The notes beneath the pieces were generated by a model that was given only the letters and a program-made list of their open reading frames with translations, had not been told where the DNA came from and did not search any database. A program made the position numbers and the translations under genes. This document shows, piece after piece, positions 1 through 10,925 of a stretch of 64,000 bases of DNA (positions within the stretch are counted from its first letter, which is position 1; each line of letters begins with the position of its first letter). Location of the stretch: positions 124,001-188,000 of the forward strand of contig MU008172.1 in NCBI GenBank assembly GCA_010909165.1, in the 5' to 3' direction. The stretch comes from Anthoceros angustus (Eukaryota > Streptophyta > Anthocerotopsida > Anthocerotales > Anthocerotaceae).

Positions 1-283
1 CATGATGCCCTCCAACGGACATTGAGCGGGCTTCTCTGTTTTCGAGGACGGCCTCGCCGTCTCGGCGCCGGTTCGGTGGCGTGATCTACTCCAGCAGTCG
101 GATCGGCGCCCTCGCCGTCGTCGCCCACCAGGTACGCCGCTTCCACATCTGCTTGGGCATGCAATTTCTGCTGAATTTGCAATCTTTGCTGTACAGTGTT
201 TTCTCCCGTTGCACAAATACATGGTGCACAAAGAATGTACGACCCAAATGCAGGCTCAAGGTCACCACGGAGTTTGGTTGCCA
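1..283. other. Possible partial exon at the left edge, strand undecided
   Basis: The first ~130 bases are GC-rich and then composition drops, which suggests an exon boundary. On the plus strand a frame is open from about base 6 to 129 and ends at a good donor (CAG followed by GTACGC). On the minus strand a frame is open from about 283 to 1 and contains a Gln-rich stretch followed by RRRGRPRK, an AT-hook-like motif near the edge. Both cannot be coding, and neither is recognisable as a family member. It may also be non-coding. Confidence 0.15.
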
Positions 284-1128
284 ATCAACTTGTGCTCTAC
301 AGCCCGAGAGAGGCTTCTTGTCGCAAATCTACAAAGTAGAACCAAGGCCCCTTTAAGAGGTCACAACACCAGGATTGGTCCAGACTCCGGAAAAAAGTTC
401 AATCCTTTGCTTCCACCCTATCGGCGGCTAGCATCAACAAGGAGGACATCTTTGAGCTCGAATGTCCCCAGCAGAAACCAGCTGCAACATGCTAATTGGC
501 CAGACGCGGACAAAAAAGTGAGCCTGTAAATTGGGACACTCACAACTTGCTATCTGCTCACCAACGTGCACGCAAAACTTCACGATGCGCCACCCGGGGA
601 ACCGAATTACAGCGCTTCCCCAGTGCCCATATCCTGGATCATGCTTTCATCACTGTACAACCTGGTCCACGCTGATCATATCCGTCTTATCTCAGGTTTG
701 CAGGTTTGCCGATACTGCTTCGTCTCTTCGAGTCATGGGTTACTGCACGGAATGAGACTGCCGTCAACCGTGACGGTCACTGGTCAAAAATTGTTGGACA
801 TCACGGTTGGGCACAGACAGTACACTCCTCTGACGAGGCCTGACGTCTGTCTAGGAGGTTGACACCTGCGGTGTGTCCTTGGAAAGATGCAGGAACTGCA
901 GCCGGCGAGGTCCACGTACAGTCGACTCCTCCCGCTGGGGTGCGGCACATCTGGGTGCTACGACAGCGAATAAGGCCCAGGGATGCCCCCTGTGATTCTT
1001 TGACCCTCCTTTTACAAGGTGTTGCCGACTAACCACAAGTCCGTTGTTGCGTCATGCTCAGGCAACTAAGAGTTGAAAGAAAGACGGCACTATTGTTGAC
1101 ATGATGCAGTTGAGTGAAAAATCCTACT
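284..1128. other. Intergenic; no gene seen
   Basis: Several short open frames of 60 to 106 codons overlap one another on both strands. None shows a signal peptide, a known motif or a convincing splice context. The right end is probably the 3' flank of the ATP sulfurylase gene, whose stop is at 1129-1131. Confidence 0.4.
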
Positions 1129-3049
1129 CTACACAGGCACGCTTTGCTGAGCAGACGAAGCTTCCTTGGCTGCTAAGCTTTGGTAGTACTCCACCAAGAC
1201 CTTCCAGCCCCCCGGGCACATGAATCCATCGGGGAGGCTCTCCCCAGAGCGAGCGAAATTTCGCATCTGATTATGACGACAGAGGGATTAGCAACTCCCA
1301 CATTCACCACAAACTCCACTGCTAGAGGCAGAACGAAGGAGTAAGAAGTAGAGGCTTTACCTTGGTTCCGGATATGAAAAGAAAGTCTTGAGCTCTGGAG
1401 GGGTCAAAAAATGCCATCTGGCTTTTGGTCTTGTCGTAAGCAGCCACCTGCAAAGGAACAGAGGGTGGTGGGGAGTTTAGGGGACGAGGAGGGAAGCAGG
1501 GACTGTAGTCCATGGAGAAGGGTGGTCAACATACCCTGAACGGAAGAATGTTGAGCCTTTCCAGACCAGGAGCCATGCTGAGAACCATCTTGCCATGGTC
1601 GGGATCATACAGATCCCTCTTCTCAGTTGGATGGCCCATCCCAGCAGGGTCCCGACCCACAATGTAAAAGTCGGCTCCAGCGTTGATGCGGGCTTTCGCA
1701 TGCCATTGGACTTCAGTCGGTCCTGCGTAGTGCATGGGGGAGGGGAATATTGCCACAACAGTGGTCTCGGGGTCTAGAATCCCCTCTGCCAGGACCTGAA
1801 AGAACAACATGTCAGCACAGGCATCCCGTTGCTGACAGCAGAAGAAGTCGGGTGAGAAGCCAGAACCTGGTCATGTTGCTTCATGCGCCAGTCCAAGGGC
1901 ACATCGTCTTCTTTGGTGTAGCCACCCAGAGGATGCAGTAGCAGAATAGGATTTTTGAACCCCATGTCCAGCAGCCTCTTCCGGGTATCGGTCATGAGCA
2001 GGGCATGGCCATTGTGCACCGGGTTCCTGAGCTGGAAAGCAAACACCGCATCTGCCTTCCGCCTCTCAAACTCGGCACGCAGTTCCGCAGGAGAGAGCCT
2101 GAAGTGGTCCAGCCCATCGTTATACCTGACCCGCTCCAGCACCTCCAGATCCCCTCCCACAAGCCAGTTCCCAGCATTGGTGATAGCCTCCTCCACGTAC
2201 GGCAGCCCGGGAGCCGTGCACCCCCAGGTGCGGGCGATCCGCTCCTCCTTGCTGTGCCTGTAAATCTCGATGCTGCAGCAACAAACAAACAACAAACCCG
2301 TGGTGTCTTAGAGCAGCCGAGCCAGGCACAACCAACCAGCATAGCCAGGTGGGTGCTCGCGCATCGCGCAACACAACGCAGAGAAGAGCTTACTTGCGCA
2401 GAACATTTTGGCAAGCTGATTGTCGAAGGACCTACTTGCGGAGAATGGCAACTCGGTTCTGAAAGGGCCCCACGAGCGTGACGGCAGTCCCGCCCGCGAT
2501 GGCCTCCTTCTGCGCGTCGTCGATGGCCAGCACGATGGGCACCGACATGTTCACCAGGCTGCCGTCGGCCGCCCGCAGCGTGTTGAAATGCAGCGCCTGG
2601 AGAAACTGGTCCTGGCGCATGAAGCCCCGGAGCGGGCTCGCCCACCCCTCCGACAGCACATGCACCCACTCCAGGTCCACCCTGCTGATGCTGATGTGCG
2701 GCAGCCCCGCCGCCTCCTCCTTCCTCCCCGCCCGTTCCTCCTCCGGCACCACCAGATCCACCAGCACTCCCCCGTCCGGCGCGATCAGCCCCGCCCTGGC
2801 CTGCTGTTGCACCCCCCTCCTCGCCGCCATCCTCCCCTCCCTCTCCCTCCCCCAGCTCCCCTGCCCGCCGCTCATGCTGCTGCTGCTGCTGCACCCCAAG
2901 GCCGCCGCAAACCCGGCCCCCGGCCCCGCCATCGCCGCCAGCGAATGCAGCAACACCCCGGGCGGCGCCCCGCAATTCCTCTGCCTCCCCAAGCTCACGC
3001 CCAGAGCCGGAACCCTGCTGGCCACGGCCGCTGCCGCTCCCATTGTCAT
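1129..3049 (-). CDS. APS: ATP sulfurylase, plastid type, five exons
   Basis: Sulfate adenylyltransferase makes adenosine 5'-phosphosulfate and pyrophosphate from ATP and sulfate, the first step of sulfate assimilation. Exons on the minus strand are 3049-2436, 2272-1867, 1795-1535, 1447-1361 and 1266-1129. All introns are GT-AG (163, 71, 87 and 94 bp) and the joined frame is 1,506 nt (501 residues plus stop). The first ~85 residues are Ala/Ser/Gly-rich and look like a plastid transit peptide. The PUA-like part contains [15 protein letters not shown]. The catalytic part shows [11 protein letters not shown] (nucleotide-binding HxGH), [10 protein letters not shown] and FISGTK. The last exon carries [13 protein letters not shown], the usual plant C-terminus. 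The first Met after an upstream stop (3049) was taken as start; a second Met lies two codons on. No APS-kinase domain is fused, as expected for the plant enzyme. The family match is strong; plastid location is inferred. Confidence 0.95.
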
Positions 3050-3544
3050 GCTCTCAGATCACTGCTCCGCCCACCACCCTCTTCACGATTCGTTCCACCT
3101 CCCCAAAAGACATAGCCTCCCGATCATCTCATCCAGACTGCTGCCACTCTCCACCGAGAACGCTCTAGTCTGACACCGTCTCCCACCGAGCTCACTCGTC
3201 CACTACTCTCTCACACATATGACAAAATGCCCTTCCCACCTGGACGCAAATTTTCGCACCATGAATGTTCCCAATTACGGGATAACACTGCCTAATCGTG
3301 TTTAGTTTGCATTTGTACTTAAGCCGAAGCATATACTTGTGTCCCTTAGCGATGAATCGCTGTGCGTGATCAACTCCAGCAATCCCGCTGCTGCCAGCCT
3401 CCTGACAGCTGCAGCCCTCTGGCTCCTGTGAAGGCGTCATATCCAGCCGGCAGAGGGCTGCAAGATACGAGTTCATCGCATATTGAGCAATGGTGACTGA
3501 GATTAGGGTTAGGGTTTTGGGCCAGGATGCAGCCGGGACAGCTC
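3050..3544. other. Upstream flank of APS and intergenic DNA; no gene seen
   Basis: This stretch holds the presumed 5' UTR and promoter of the ATP sulfurylase gene and the gap to the ABCB pseudogene. A short run resembling plant telomere repeat (GATTAGGGTTAGGGTTTTGGG-like) lies at about 3501-3521; it is only two to three units long. No coding signal was recognised. Confidence 0.4.
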
Positions 3545-4490
3545 CCAGGCTCACTTGATGAAGGTGTGCATTTGCAACCTTGGCGGCTTCTATGATCTCG
3601 GCTTCTGTGCAGGTTGGCCTGCTGGAAGGGATGTTGGCGCGGATGGAGACTGCAAAGAGGATGGGCTCCTGTCCTACGAAGTCCTATGTGCGCACGGAGG
3701 AGTCGGAGGTTGTAGAGCGTGATGTTTTTGCCTGATCAGGACTGTGCCAGCCTAGGGGTCGTGGTACCTCTGGTGGATTTCCCTGAGCCGCTCTGCCCCA
3801 CCATGGCCTCTGTGCGTCCTGCTTCGATCTGCAGGTTGAAGCTCTTGAAGACCAGGATGTGGGGCCTTTCCGGGTAAGCGAAGTTGACGTTGTGGAACTC
3901 ACATCGCCCTGGATCTTGCCGGGCTTGTGGCCGTGTGGGTCAAGGATTCCACAGTCCTTTCCTCCGCAGCGAAGGAGTACACAGTCCTGATGGAAGATAC
4001 CGACTCATCTGCTATCACGTTCGCCTTGTCATACTCCTTCTGGATCTCGGCGGTGATGTCTGTCAAGGCCGCCTTGTACACGAATCCTGCTACCAACACT
4101 ACGGGCGTCAAGGCGAGCGCTACCAGAGCCAGCTCCCAGCAGACGTAGAAACCCACCGCTTAGGCAACCAGAAGCTGCACCGAATTGGCTAGCACGTTCC
4201 CCACCTGCAACCCACGAACACCACGCCGTGTTTCAGCCTCATTCTTGAGCCCACGATACAGGATTGTGCACTATTTTCGAGATGACATTGTGTGACAACA
4301 TGGAGGCAAAGCATCCCTTCTCGCTCATGGCGTCCTGGATGGCTTCACTGTCCTCTGCCGCACTTGTAACCACTTCCGCAGTGGTGGTTCCCTTGCCATC
4401 GAAGAAGCCAACCTCCTGCCTCAAGATGGCTCTCAGGTACTTGGCCCTGATGAGTCACGACTGCCTCTCCCCCACACTTATCCAGCAGCT
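3545..4490 (-). pseudogene. ABCB-type (P-glycoprotein/MDR-like) ABC transporter remnant
   Basis: Minus-strand fragments match successive parts of a full-size ABCB exporter in the right order. First comes CWISVGERQS and RAKYLRAILRQEVGFFD (transmembrane domain, ~4485-4380), then IQDAMSEK, then a membrane segment ending SIRTVYSFAAEERTVES (~4150-3940). After these come [10 protein letters not shown] with a Walker A motif GQSGSGKST (~3905-3760), then VGQEPILFA (Q-loop region) and EIIEAAKVANAH (~3690-3550). It is broken in several ways. A TGA stands where family members have Trp (4455-4457). One base is missing near 3900 before the NBD beta-strand. About 100 residues are absent between the membrane part and the NBD. 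The reading frame is lost after Walker A, and the signature and Walker B regions are not found. Clearly a decayed copy. Confidence 0.8.
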
Positions 4491-5167
4491 CACTTCTGCA
4501 ACAGCCCATCACAACAAAGCAAGCGTTCAAATCATTGATCCTATCACCAACATGCCGGCAGCAGGCAGGCAGGCCACAAATTTTGTCATTGACCCATCAC
4601 CGACATGCCAAACCTAGGATAATCGACCCACCGCGTACAAACAGTACTGCACACACATGCACGTCACAGGACTTTGGGTTAGGTCCGACGCTGCAGACTG
4701 CAATATAAGCTTGCAAGCAAAACACCCCTTCCAAAACTGAAGCATCCATTTCAGTTTTCGATGAGGCATACATTTCAGTTTTCAAGTGAATATCATGTTA
4801 ACAACTCGGTGCATACATATTGTGAAGCACCTGATGATGCACACACGTCCATGGCTGAAAGGGGTACTTGGCATGTCCCACTTCAGTGTGCTGGCCTGCT
4901 ATGCGAGGCTATGAAAGTGAAATCCAGGAACCGTTTGCAGGTTGCAACTGCTGCTCAGTTTCTGGGAGGATGCAAGCAAAGCTGAGCCTTCCACCTGGTG
5001 TGGAAACCTTCCATCCTAGAAGGGGACAGCTGGGTGCAAAGTTGTCAAGCCCACGTGTGTTGGTTCCGAATGTGGGCACCGGAGACCCATGCTTCACATG
5101 TGCCATGGGCAGGTGGTGGGCGTTACATCTGTGTTGTAGTAAGCGTGGGAAGGAGGGCGATGACGAG
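4491..5167. other. Intergenic and upstream flank of the PP2C gene
   Basis: No recognisable gene. The frame of the PP2C gene stays open upstream to about 4868, so a longer amino terminus (Met codons at 4868 or 5105) is possible. That upstream part has no domain character and is probably 5' UTR. Confidence 0.35.
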
Positions 5168-6257
5168 ATGAATCCTGGGGGTAGGGGAAGCGGAGAAACG
5201 ATGCCGGGGAGGAGGCGCAAGGGCGGGGAGGCCCCGGTAGAGGACGCGGATGAGAGGAAGCAGGAGGATGGAGATGAGAGGAGGCCGGCTTCGTGGGTGG
5301 AGGAGGATTTGGAAGGGGAGGAGGACTCGGAGGAGGTGGAGGTGGGGGAGTGGAAGTACCTGCCCACCATCCGGTCCGGGAGCGCCAGCAAGATCGGGGA
5401 CCGTGACCACAGCGAGGACGCGCGCATCGCGGTGGACGATCTGCGGGCGGACGAGCTGGTGGGCGAGCTCTTCGGCAGGAGCGGGTACCGGGAGGGGGCG
5501 TTCTATGCGGTGATCGACGGGCACGGCGGCTCGGCGGCGTCCGCCTTCGCGCGGCAGCATCTGCTGCTGTACGTGCTGGAAGAGGAGAGGTTGAGGGAGG
5601 ATCCCAAGGGCGCCATCCGGGCCGCGTTCCTGCGGCTGGACGAGGATCTGCGGCAGCGATGCGAGGGGCGGCCGGAAGTGCTCTGGTGCGGTGGCGGTGG
5701 CGGCGGCCATCCTGGACGGGGATCTGGTGGTGGGCAACGTCGGGGACTGCCGGGCGGTGATCTCGGAGAAGGGCAAGGCGGTGGCGCTGAGCAGGGAGCA
5801 CCGGCCGGGGACCGCGCGGGACGAGCGGGAGCGCGTGCTCTGCTCCGGGACAGAGATCAACAAGCGCGGCTACGTTGGGGGTGCAGTGGCCATGACCCGG
5901 GCCATCGGGGACTGGGATCGCCCAGGGCTCAAGCAGCTGGACCCCGAGAGCGGGGAGAACACGGGCCCCGTGCTCGCCGACCCCGAGTTGGCCGCCATCG
6001 CCCTTCGCCCCGAGCACGAGTTCCTGCTGCTCGGCAGCGACGGGGTCTGGGACGCGCTCTCCAGCCAGGAGGCGGTGAACGCCGCCAGGCGCCGGCTGTG
6101 GCAGCACGGGGACCCTAAGCGCTGCGCAGGCGAGCTCGCCTCCAAGGCCATCCGGGCCGCCAGGAGGTCTTCGCGAGCTGATAACGTCACCGTCGTGGCT
6201 GTGTGCCTCCCCAAGTGGCACCCCGCGCCCTCCGGCAGCACCGACTCTGATGCCTGA
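5168..6257 (+). CDS. PP2C-family protein Ser/Thr phosphatase, one apparent frameshift
   Basis: A metal-dependent (Mg/Mn) protein phosphatase of the plant PP2C superfamily. The N-terminal ~65 residues are acidic and Arg/Glu-rich. The catalytic domain begins at IRSGSASKIGDRDHSEDARI. Metal-binding motif AVIDGHGG is at ~5510, GNVGDCRAVI at ~5735, AMTRAIGDWD at ~5890, LLGSDGVWDALSS at ~6030 and DNVTVVAV at ~6181. The first half reads in frame 2 and the second in frame 3. The switch falls at about 5672-5680, where the second frame gives the expected CSGAVAVAAAILDG, so one extra base in the run at 5674-5677 would explain it. It is therefore either a sequencing indel in an intact intronless gene or a recently broken gene. 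The start is uncertain; 5168 was chosen because the downstream protein has typical length (about 360 residues). Substrate and pathway cannot be told. Confidence 0.8.
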
Positions 6258-6781
6258 TGAGACTCTGCTCTTGACTGTGTGGATCCAACCTTGGATGATG
6301 ATCCACGTTGCAAGTTCGAAGCGGGTTTAAGATCGGTGCAGCTGCTTGGACACTCAACGTTGTACGTTTTGGCCTTGGTTGCTTTGGGATCCCCTTCGTG
6401 CTGGTGTCCGAGGCTGGTTTCAAGGATTGGATGTTGGTCGTAGTTTGCAAACTTCCTGCAAATCCATGGCATCTTTAACACAATAAAATAGGACGAGGGC
6501 CACTGTTAAATGGTGCCTCAGATGTAAACGTCCTGCCCAGAGGCACTTACTGGCCTGTAGGACATCTGAAATGTTAACAATCTTCAAAGGATGTGCGTGC
6601 TGGAAGCTGTCTCGACAAGAGGCGCTGGTCCTTGATTTCAGCATAATCCAGTCATGCTAGTGCTGGGGGCCTGGAGTCTCATGGTACAGCTCCCGTACTC
6701 CCCAAGGGAATACCTTGAGGGAAGGACGGGAATTTGTGGGAGTCTGTGCCTCAATCCGGATCTACACTATTCAGTATGGTG
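6258..6781. other. 3' flank of PP2C and promoter region of the next gene
   Basis: No coding sequence recognised. An AATAAAA-like stretch at about 6480-6487 could serve PP2C transcript processing. The right part leads into the TATA box at 6782. Confidence 0.35.
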
Positions 6782-6789
6782 TATATAAA
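6782..6789 (+). promoter_or_regulatory. TATA box of the cysteine-rich secreted protein gene
   Basis: TATATAAA-type motif in the sequence GTATATAAAT, about 95 bases upstream of the Met chosen for the downstream gene. This spacing is typical for a plant gene with a short 5' UTR and argues for the start at 6883 over the longer upstream frame. Confidence 0.55.
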
Positions 6790-6882
6790 TCTCCCACCCA
6801 AGCAATCAATGCAGTGCTCAATCTTGTGTCTGGAAATTGCTCTGGCACTGTGGGAGGTGCCCAACTAGTTCGCACAGCCAGG

Positions 6883-7512
6883 ATGGCATCTTTTAAGGTG
6901 CTGACACTGGTTATGGCGCTTTTGCTGCAGCTGTGGCTACAGGACTATGCGAGCGAGGCCTTCCCAGTCACCGATCCCTTCAGGCCGCCGCTCACCGATC
7001 CTGACGATGACAGGAGGCCTTTCCCCTTCAGACCGCCGCTCATCTGGCATGCCCCGCACGTGAGTTCTCCCCCGCCTCCCCCGCCTCCTGCGCCACTGTC
7101 TCCGCCCCCGCCCGTCTGGCCCAACTCCCGCTGCTGCTACAAGTACATGAATCTTGTGGTTTGTGTCAACCCGCCTTGGCGCGTGGGGCAGTGCTGGAAA
7201 CTGTGCGGTGCTACGGTGTGCGTCCGGCCCGTTCTCGGCACCCCGCAAGAGCGAATTCCCGGGACGGATCCGGAATCCAGTAGCTTGGCTCCTGTCGAGG
7301 GTCCGGAGGATCCCGAGTATCCTGACCCAGAGAGCCAGGGCAGGAGTTTCGCATTGTGCTGCTTCTGCTACAACAAAGTTCGGATCTGCTTGTATCCTTG
7401 GGTCACAACGAGTGGGAGTACTATTTGCAAACCATGCAGGGAATCCACGCTGTGCTTCGGTACCTGCCCGACTCGGATTCCTATCGATCGTAGTCCTTTC
7501 GGCATACCTTGA
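6883..7512 (+). CDS. Secreted proline-rich protein with two cysteine-rich modules, family unknown
   Basis: A 209-residue protein. Residues 1 to about 28 form a signal peptide (MASFKVLTLVMALLLQLWLQ, ending ASEA). A linker then repeats FRPPL twice, and a run of prolines (SSPPPPPPPAPLSPPPPVW) recalls extensin-like cell-wall linkers. Two similar Cys modules follow: SRCCYKYMNLVVCV..P....C..LC...VCV and ALCCFCYNKVRICLYPW...C..C....LCFGTC. Both begin with CC, have an aromatic residue and then (V/I)C(V/L) about nine residues on, and close with paired Cys. They are joined by an acidic Pro/Glu spacer. The frame is open further upstream to 6715, but the TATA box at 6782 and the signal peptide favour 6883. 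No intron is needed. An apoplastic or wall-associated, disulfide-rich protein is inferred; the function is unknown. Confidence 0.65.
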   Translation: MASFKVLTLVMALLLQLWLQDYASEAFPVTDPFRPPLTDPDDDRRPFPFRPPLIWHAPHVSSPPPPPPPAPLSPPPPVWPNSRCCYKYMNLVVCVNPPWRVGQCWKLCGATVCVRPVLGTPQERIPGTDPESSSLAPVEGPEDPEYPDPESQGRSFALCCFCYNKVRICLYPWVTTSGSTICKPCRESTLCFGTCPTRIPIDRSPFGIP

Positions 7513-8951
7513 TCGGCAATCCGTCTAGGCCATGATCAAGCTGCAGAATAATTGTGTCCAGAGGTAGGTTGAAAGGAACACTGCCCAAAGTGCAACTACT
7601 CGTCACCGCGATCCTGAAGGCATCTGACAAGTACTCAATAAGTGCGTTAGAAGTGTTTCTTCCATCTGGATGATCAACTGGCCGATATAGTCCAATGCTT
7701 ATGAATAAAGTGACAAATTTGGTGTGCCGTCGGAATGATCCATGTCGGAAACTTTAAGGCATGCCTCCATGCTGATATCTGAGTAGAGGTGAACATCCTG
7801 CTCTTGAAAGTCGTTTCATGGTGCAAACTTCACTTGAGGCATTAGGATCTAAGTTTGTGCAGGCTTCGTAGGGCTCCAAACTTCAAATGTCTCACGAGGA
7901 CACAAAAATGGTTACATCAACTTCCACACGTCTTTAGATCTCCACTCAGATTTCGTCAGTATTGAAATACTGGAGACTATGCCTGTCTACTTGCCAAGCG
8001 TGTGCCTGCCTCGAAGACCTTTGAATGTTCGGCCAGGACAATCTGCTGGAATACAATTCAGAAGACTTAATCGGTCAGCCGAAATTTCTTTCGTCCGTGC
8101 ACCCCAAAATGATGGGCTGAAAGAGCCTGCAGCAGTGCAGGCCTAGGAATCTCTGGGGTGTAAAGTTGGTCAGAAGACCTTGTCTACGGGTCTGGCTACC
8201 GACGTCCATGCCAGGGGGGGCGTTCCCCTAGAAATTCCTGGCACCTCAAGTTGCAAGAGGGGTGTGGGAGACAGTGGGACGTGGGGGAAGCAAGTCTCAC
8301 AGCAGGAGCTTCATGGCTCGAAATCACATGTGGCCGTGCCAACAAAAAACTTACTGTTCAAATGGCACCTATTTTGAAGTTTGTGCTACATGGGGAGCTC
8401 GCGGAGTGATCCATTTGTGAGACGTCGGAATTTCGATCATCCTAAAACAAACCACAGGTGAGGCTTATGATAATTCCATCTTGGGAAACTTGTGCTGTCA
8501 CTCAGAAAGGTCGAGCAACAGAGGCTGGCATGGCCTCTACGTACCAAGTTGCTGGCTGCACTTGAATGCCCGAGGTCACGCCAGAGAAACCTTGCGCGTG
8601 CTCTCTCGTAACGTGCACTAAGACAATCACAATCACAACCACACTCCGATTCCGACTTCCGTCCTCTTCAACAATCTTGCAACCCACAATGTCTTGGATC
8701 TTACTTGCAGCACCACAACTTCATATTTTATGCATATATATTCGTACCGCGCAGAGAACAGTCTCGTACTACGATTCAGAACTTGAGATGCTTGCTTGCA
8801 ATCTCTATGTGACACTGTGAACTTGTCAGGCAAATCCAGAGCAAGGCATGTGGTGCAGGCAATGGCGTTGCCTGCTGCTTCCTCTCTCTTCTTTGCCTCG
8901 AAACTCATGGTCTCATACGAACGGCATCTCCGGTGTCTACATTCCTACTGG
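7513..8951. other. Intergenic; no gene seen
   Basis: About 1.4 kb between the convergently arranged cysteine-rich gene and the P450. Short open frames on both strands have no recognisable content. An AATAAA at about 7704 may be a processing signal for the upstream gene. The right end is the 3' flank of the P450. Confidence 0.4.
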
Positions 8952-10794
8952 CTACGCATACAGGTGAGAGTGGGAGCGAAGGGCCGGCACGGCTCGCAGC
9001 GGCGTGGCCCGGGCCAGCGTCAGTTTCAGGTTCTCCGACATGTCCAAATCTTGGGGCCGCTTGATGTCGGCCGGCAGCGACCAGGCGACGGCGTGCAAGA
9101 GCGTGGCGATGGCGAGCGGGATGGTGATGAGCGCCATGGCCGCCCCGGGGCACCCCCGCCTCCCCGCGCCGAATGCACACACCTCCAGCCCTTTCCCCAG
9201 CCCCCGCACGTCCACCTGCGCGCCCGGGCCCTGCAGAAAGCGCTCCGGCTGGAACTCGTGCGGGTCCGCCCACACCGCCGGGTCGCGCCCCACCGCCCAC
9301 GCGTTCACGATGGCGATGGTGTTGGCGGGCACGTCGAAGCCCGCCACCTTGGTGTCCTCCATGGCGCAGTGCGAGATGAGCAGCGGCGCGATCGGGTACA
9401 TCCGCAGCGCCTCCTTCACCACCGCCTCGATGTAAGGCAGCTGCGCCAGGTCCGACTCCCGTACCGCGCGCTCCTGCCCCACCACTCTGTCCACCTCCTC
9501 CTGCGCCTTGCTCAGGACGTCGGGCCTCCGGAGCATCTCTGAGAAGGCCCAGATCAAGATCGTCGACGACGGCTCTGTGCCGGCCACCAATGTGTTCTGC
9601 AAGCATACAGTCTGAGGACGCTTGTCGAGCGCGCATTCAATCGAGGAAGTGAGTGGGTAGGTTGGTTACCAGCATCTGGGCTTTCACTCGGGTGTTTGTA
9701 GATTGGGGCTGGTCGTCCTCGAATTCGCCGTGGACGCTGATCAGGGCGTCGATGTACGATCTGGGGCTCCCCGGAGCTAGTTGGCGGTGGCGGGGGTCGT
9801 GGAGGATGGTTTCTTCCATGTACCTGTCGAATTTGTCGCGAATGTTTTGCAGGGCTGCGGTGGTGCCGGATAGACGATCCACCAGGGAGAGCCACGGGAT
9901 GTAGTCTGTCAGCATTTGGATGCCGATGTATTCCAGGTGGACTTCGAGGAGGTGGTGGAATTTTCCTGCGGTGCTGTTGGGCTCGGAATGAGTACCGTGT
10001 TTTGGATCAGCTGCGACAATGTTGTCGTACGGGAGTAAGGGTCGGTTGAGAGAAATGCGAGTGATGTTGTTCAGCATGAGTGTCCTGAACAGCGAGCACA
10101 AGTCCAGAGCCTGTGGAGTTTTGCCAAGCTCTGTCTGTGCAATGTGCCTCTTGACCGCGTTCACCATGCTGCGAATTTCCAGGAGCCTGTCGTTCTCGAA
10201 TAGCGGCAGCTTTGCGTTGCCTAGAAGCTCACTGGTCAGCGTCTTCCTGCAGGATGTGGAGGAAAATGACAGGGTCATGGAGGATTGGTGAGATTGCAAC
10301 AGTTGTGATCAAATGCAACCCCGTCGGCTCAAGAACGCATATATGTATCACACCGGTACGGATTGTGCGCGAACACAATTCGCTCCACGCGTGTACCTGG
10401 CTTGACGGTGGTGAACCCCGTAAGGAGCGAAAGCGATGTCTTTGAAGCCGTATCGGAGCATAAAGCTTGCATAGGTTGGCGATCGGTTGGCGAAGATTGC
10501 ATCCTGGTGCTTGAGGATGACGTTGGCAAGCTCGCCAGATGACACCACGATGGCTCTACGAGGACCCAAATTGATGGACATGATGTGACCGAACTTGCTG
10601 GACATCCGAAGGAGGTCCTTGGGCAGATGCTTGGACACCAGGAACGGGACGAGGTGGCCCAGAATCGGCAGACCCCTGGGGCCTGGCGGCAGCTTCAACC
10701 CCTCGGACGATCGGATCCGTGTGGCGCAGACCCACAGGCCACCACATAGTCCGACTAAGGCCAACACCAAAGCGAGAGCCGTGCTGAGTTCCAT
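8952..10794 (-). CDS. Cytochrome P450, plant A-type (clan 71-like), three exons
   Basis: A membrane-anchored, haem-thiolate mono-oxygenase. Exons on the minus strand are 10794-10397, 10246-9670 and 9596-8952, with GT-AG introns of 150 and 73 bp. The joined frame is 1,620 nt (539 residues plus stop). Residues 1-25 are a hydrophobic anchor, followed by the proline hinge LPPGPRGLPILGHL. The I-helix shows AGTEPSSTILIW, where most P450s have AGT(D/E)TS. The K-helix EALR, the PERF motif and the haem loop FGAGRRGCPG with the Cys ligand follow. Every canonical landmark is present and there is no premature stop, so it is probably functional. The first intron falls after FAPYGVHHRQAR. Substrate cannot be predicted; phenylpropanoid, terpenoid or fatty-acid-type roles are all possible for this clan. 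Confidence 0.93.
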
Positions 10795-10911
10795 GGCTGA
10801 TCTGCAGACCCGTACGACTTCTGCCGTCGTCGTGTCGAGTCTGCAGATCAATACAAACGGCAGAGGGCTGCGGCGTGGGGATGCAGATGGTTGTCCAAGC
10901 TCTGGAAGGTC

Positions 10912-10925
10912 GGTACTTATACTTA
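10912..10925 (-). promoter_or_regulatory. Candidate TATA box of the P450 gene
   Basis: On the minus strand this reads GTAAGTATAAGTAC, a TATAAG-type element about 120 bases upstream of the P450 start codon. Position and composition are plausible, but it is a weak match and unsupported by transcript evidence. Confidence 0.3.

Noticed and set aside
3501-3521. Telomere-like TTAGGG run
   Set aside because: Only two to three imperfect units between genes; not a telomere or a clear interstitial array.
5094-6221. 375-codon minus-strand frame rich in Pro and Arg
   Set aside because: It lies antisense to the PP2C motifs; long antisense frames are expected in such GC-rich coding sequence and it has no domain.
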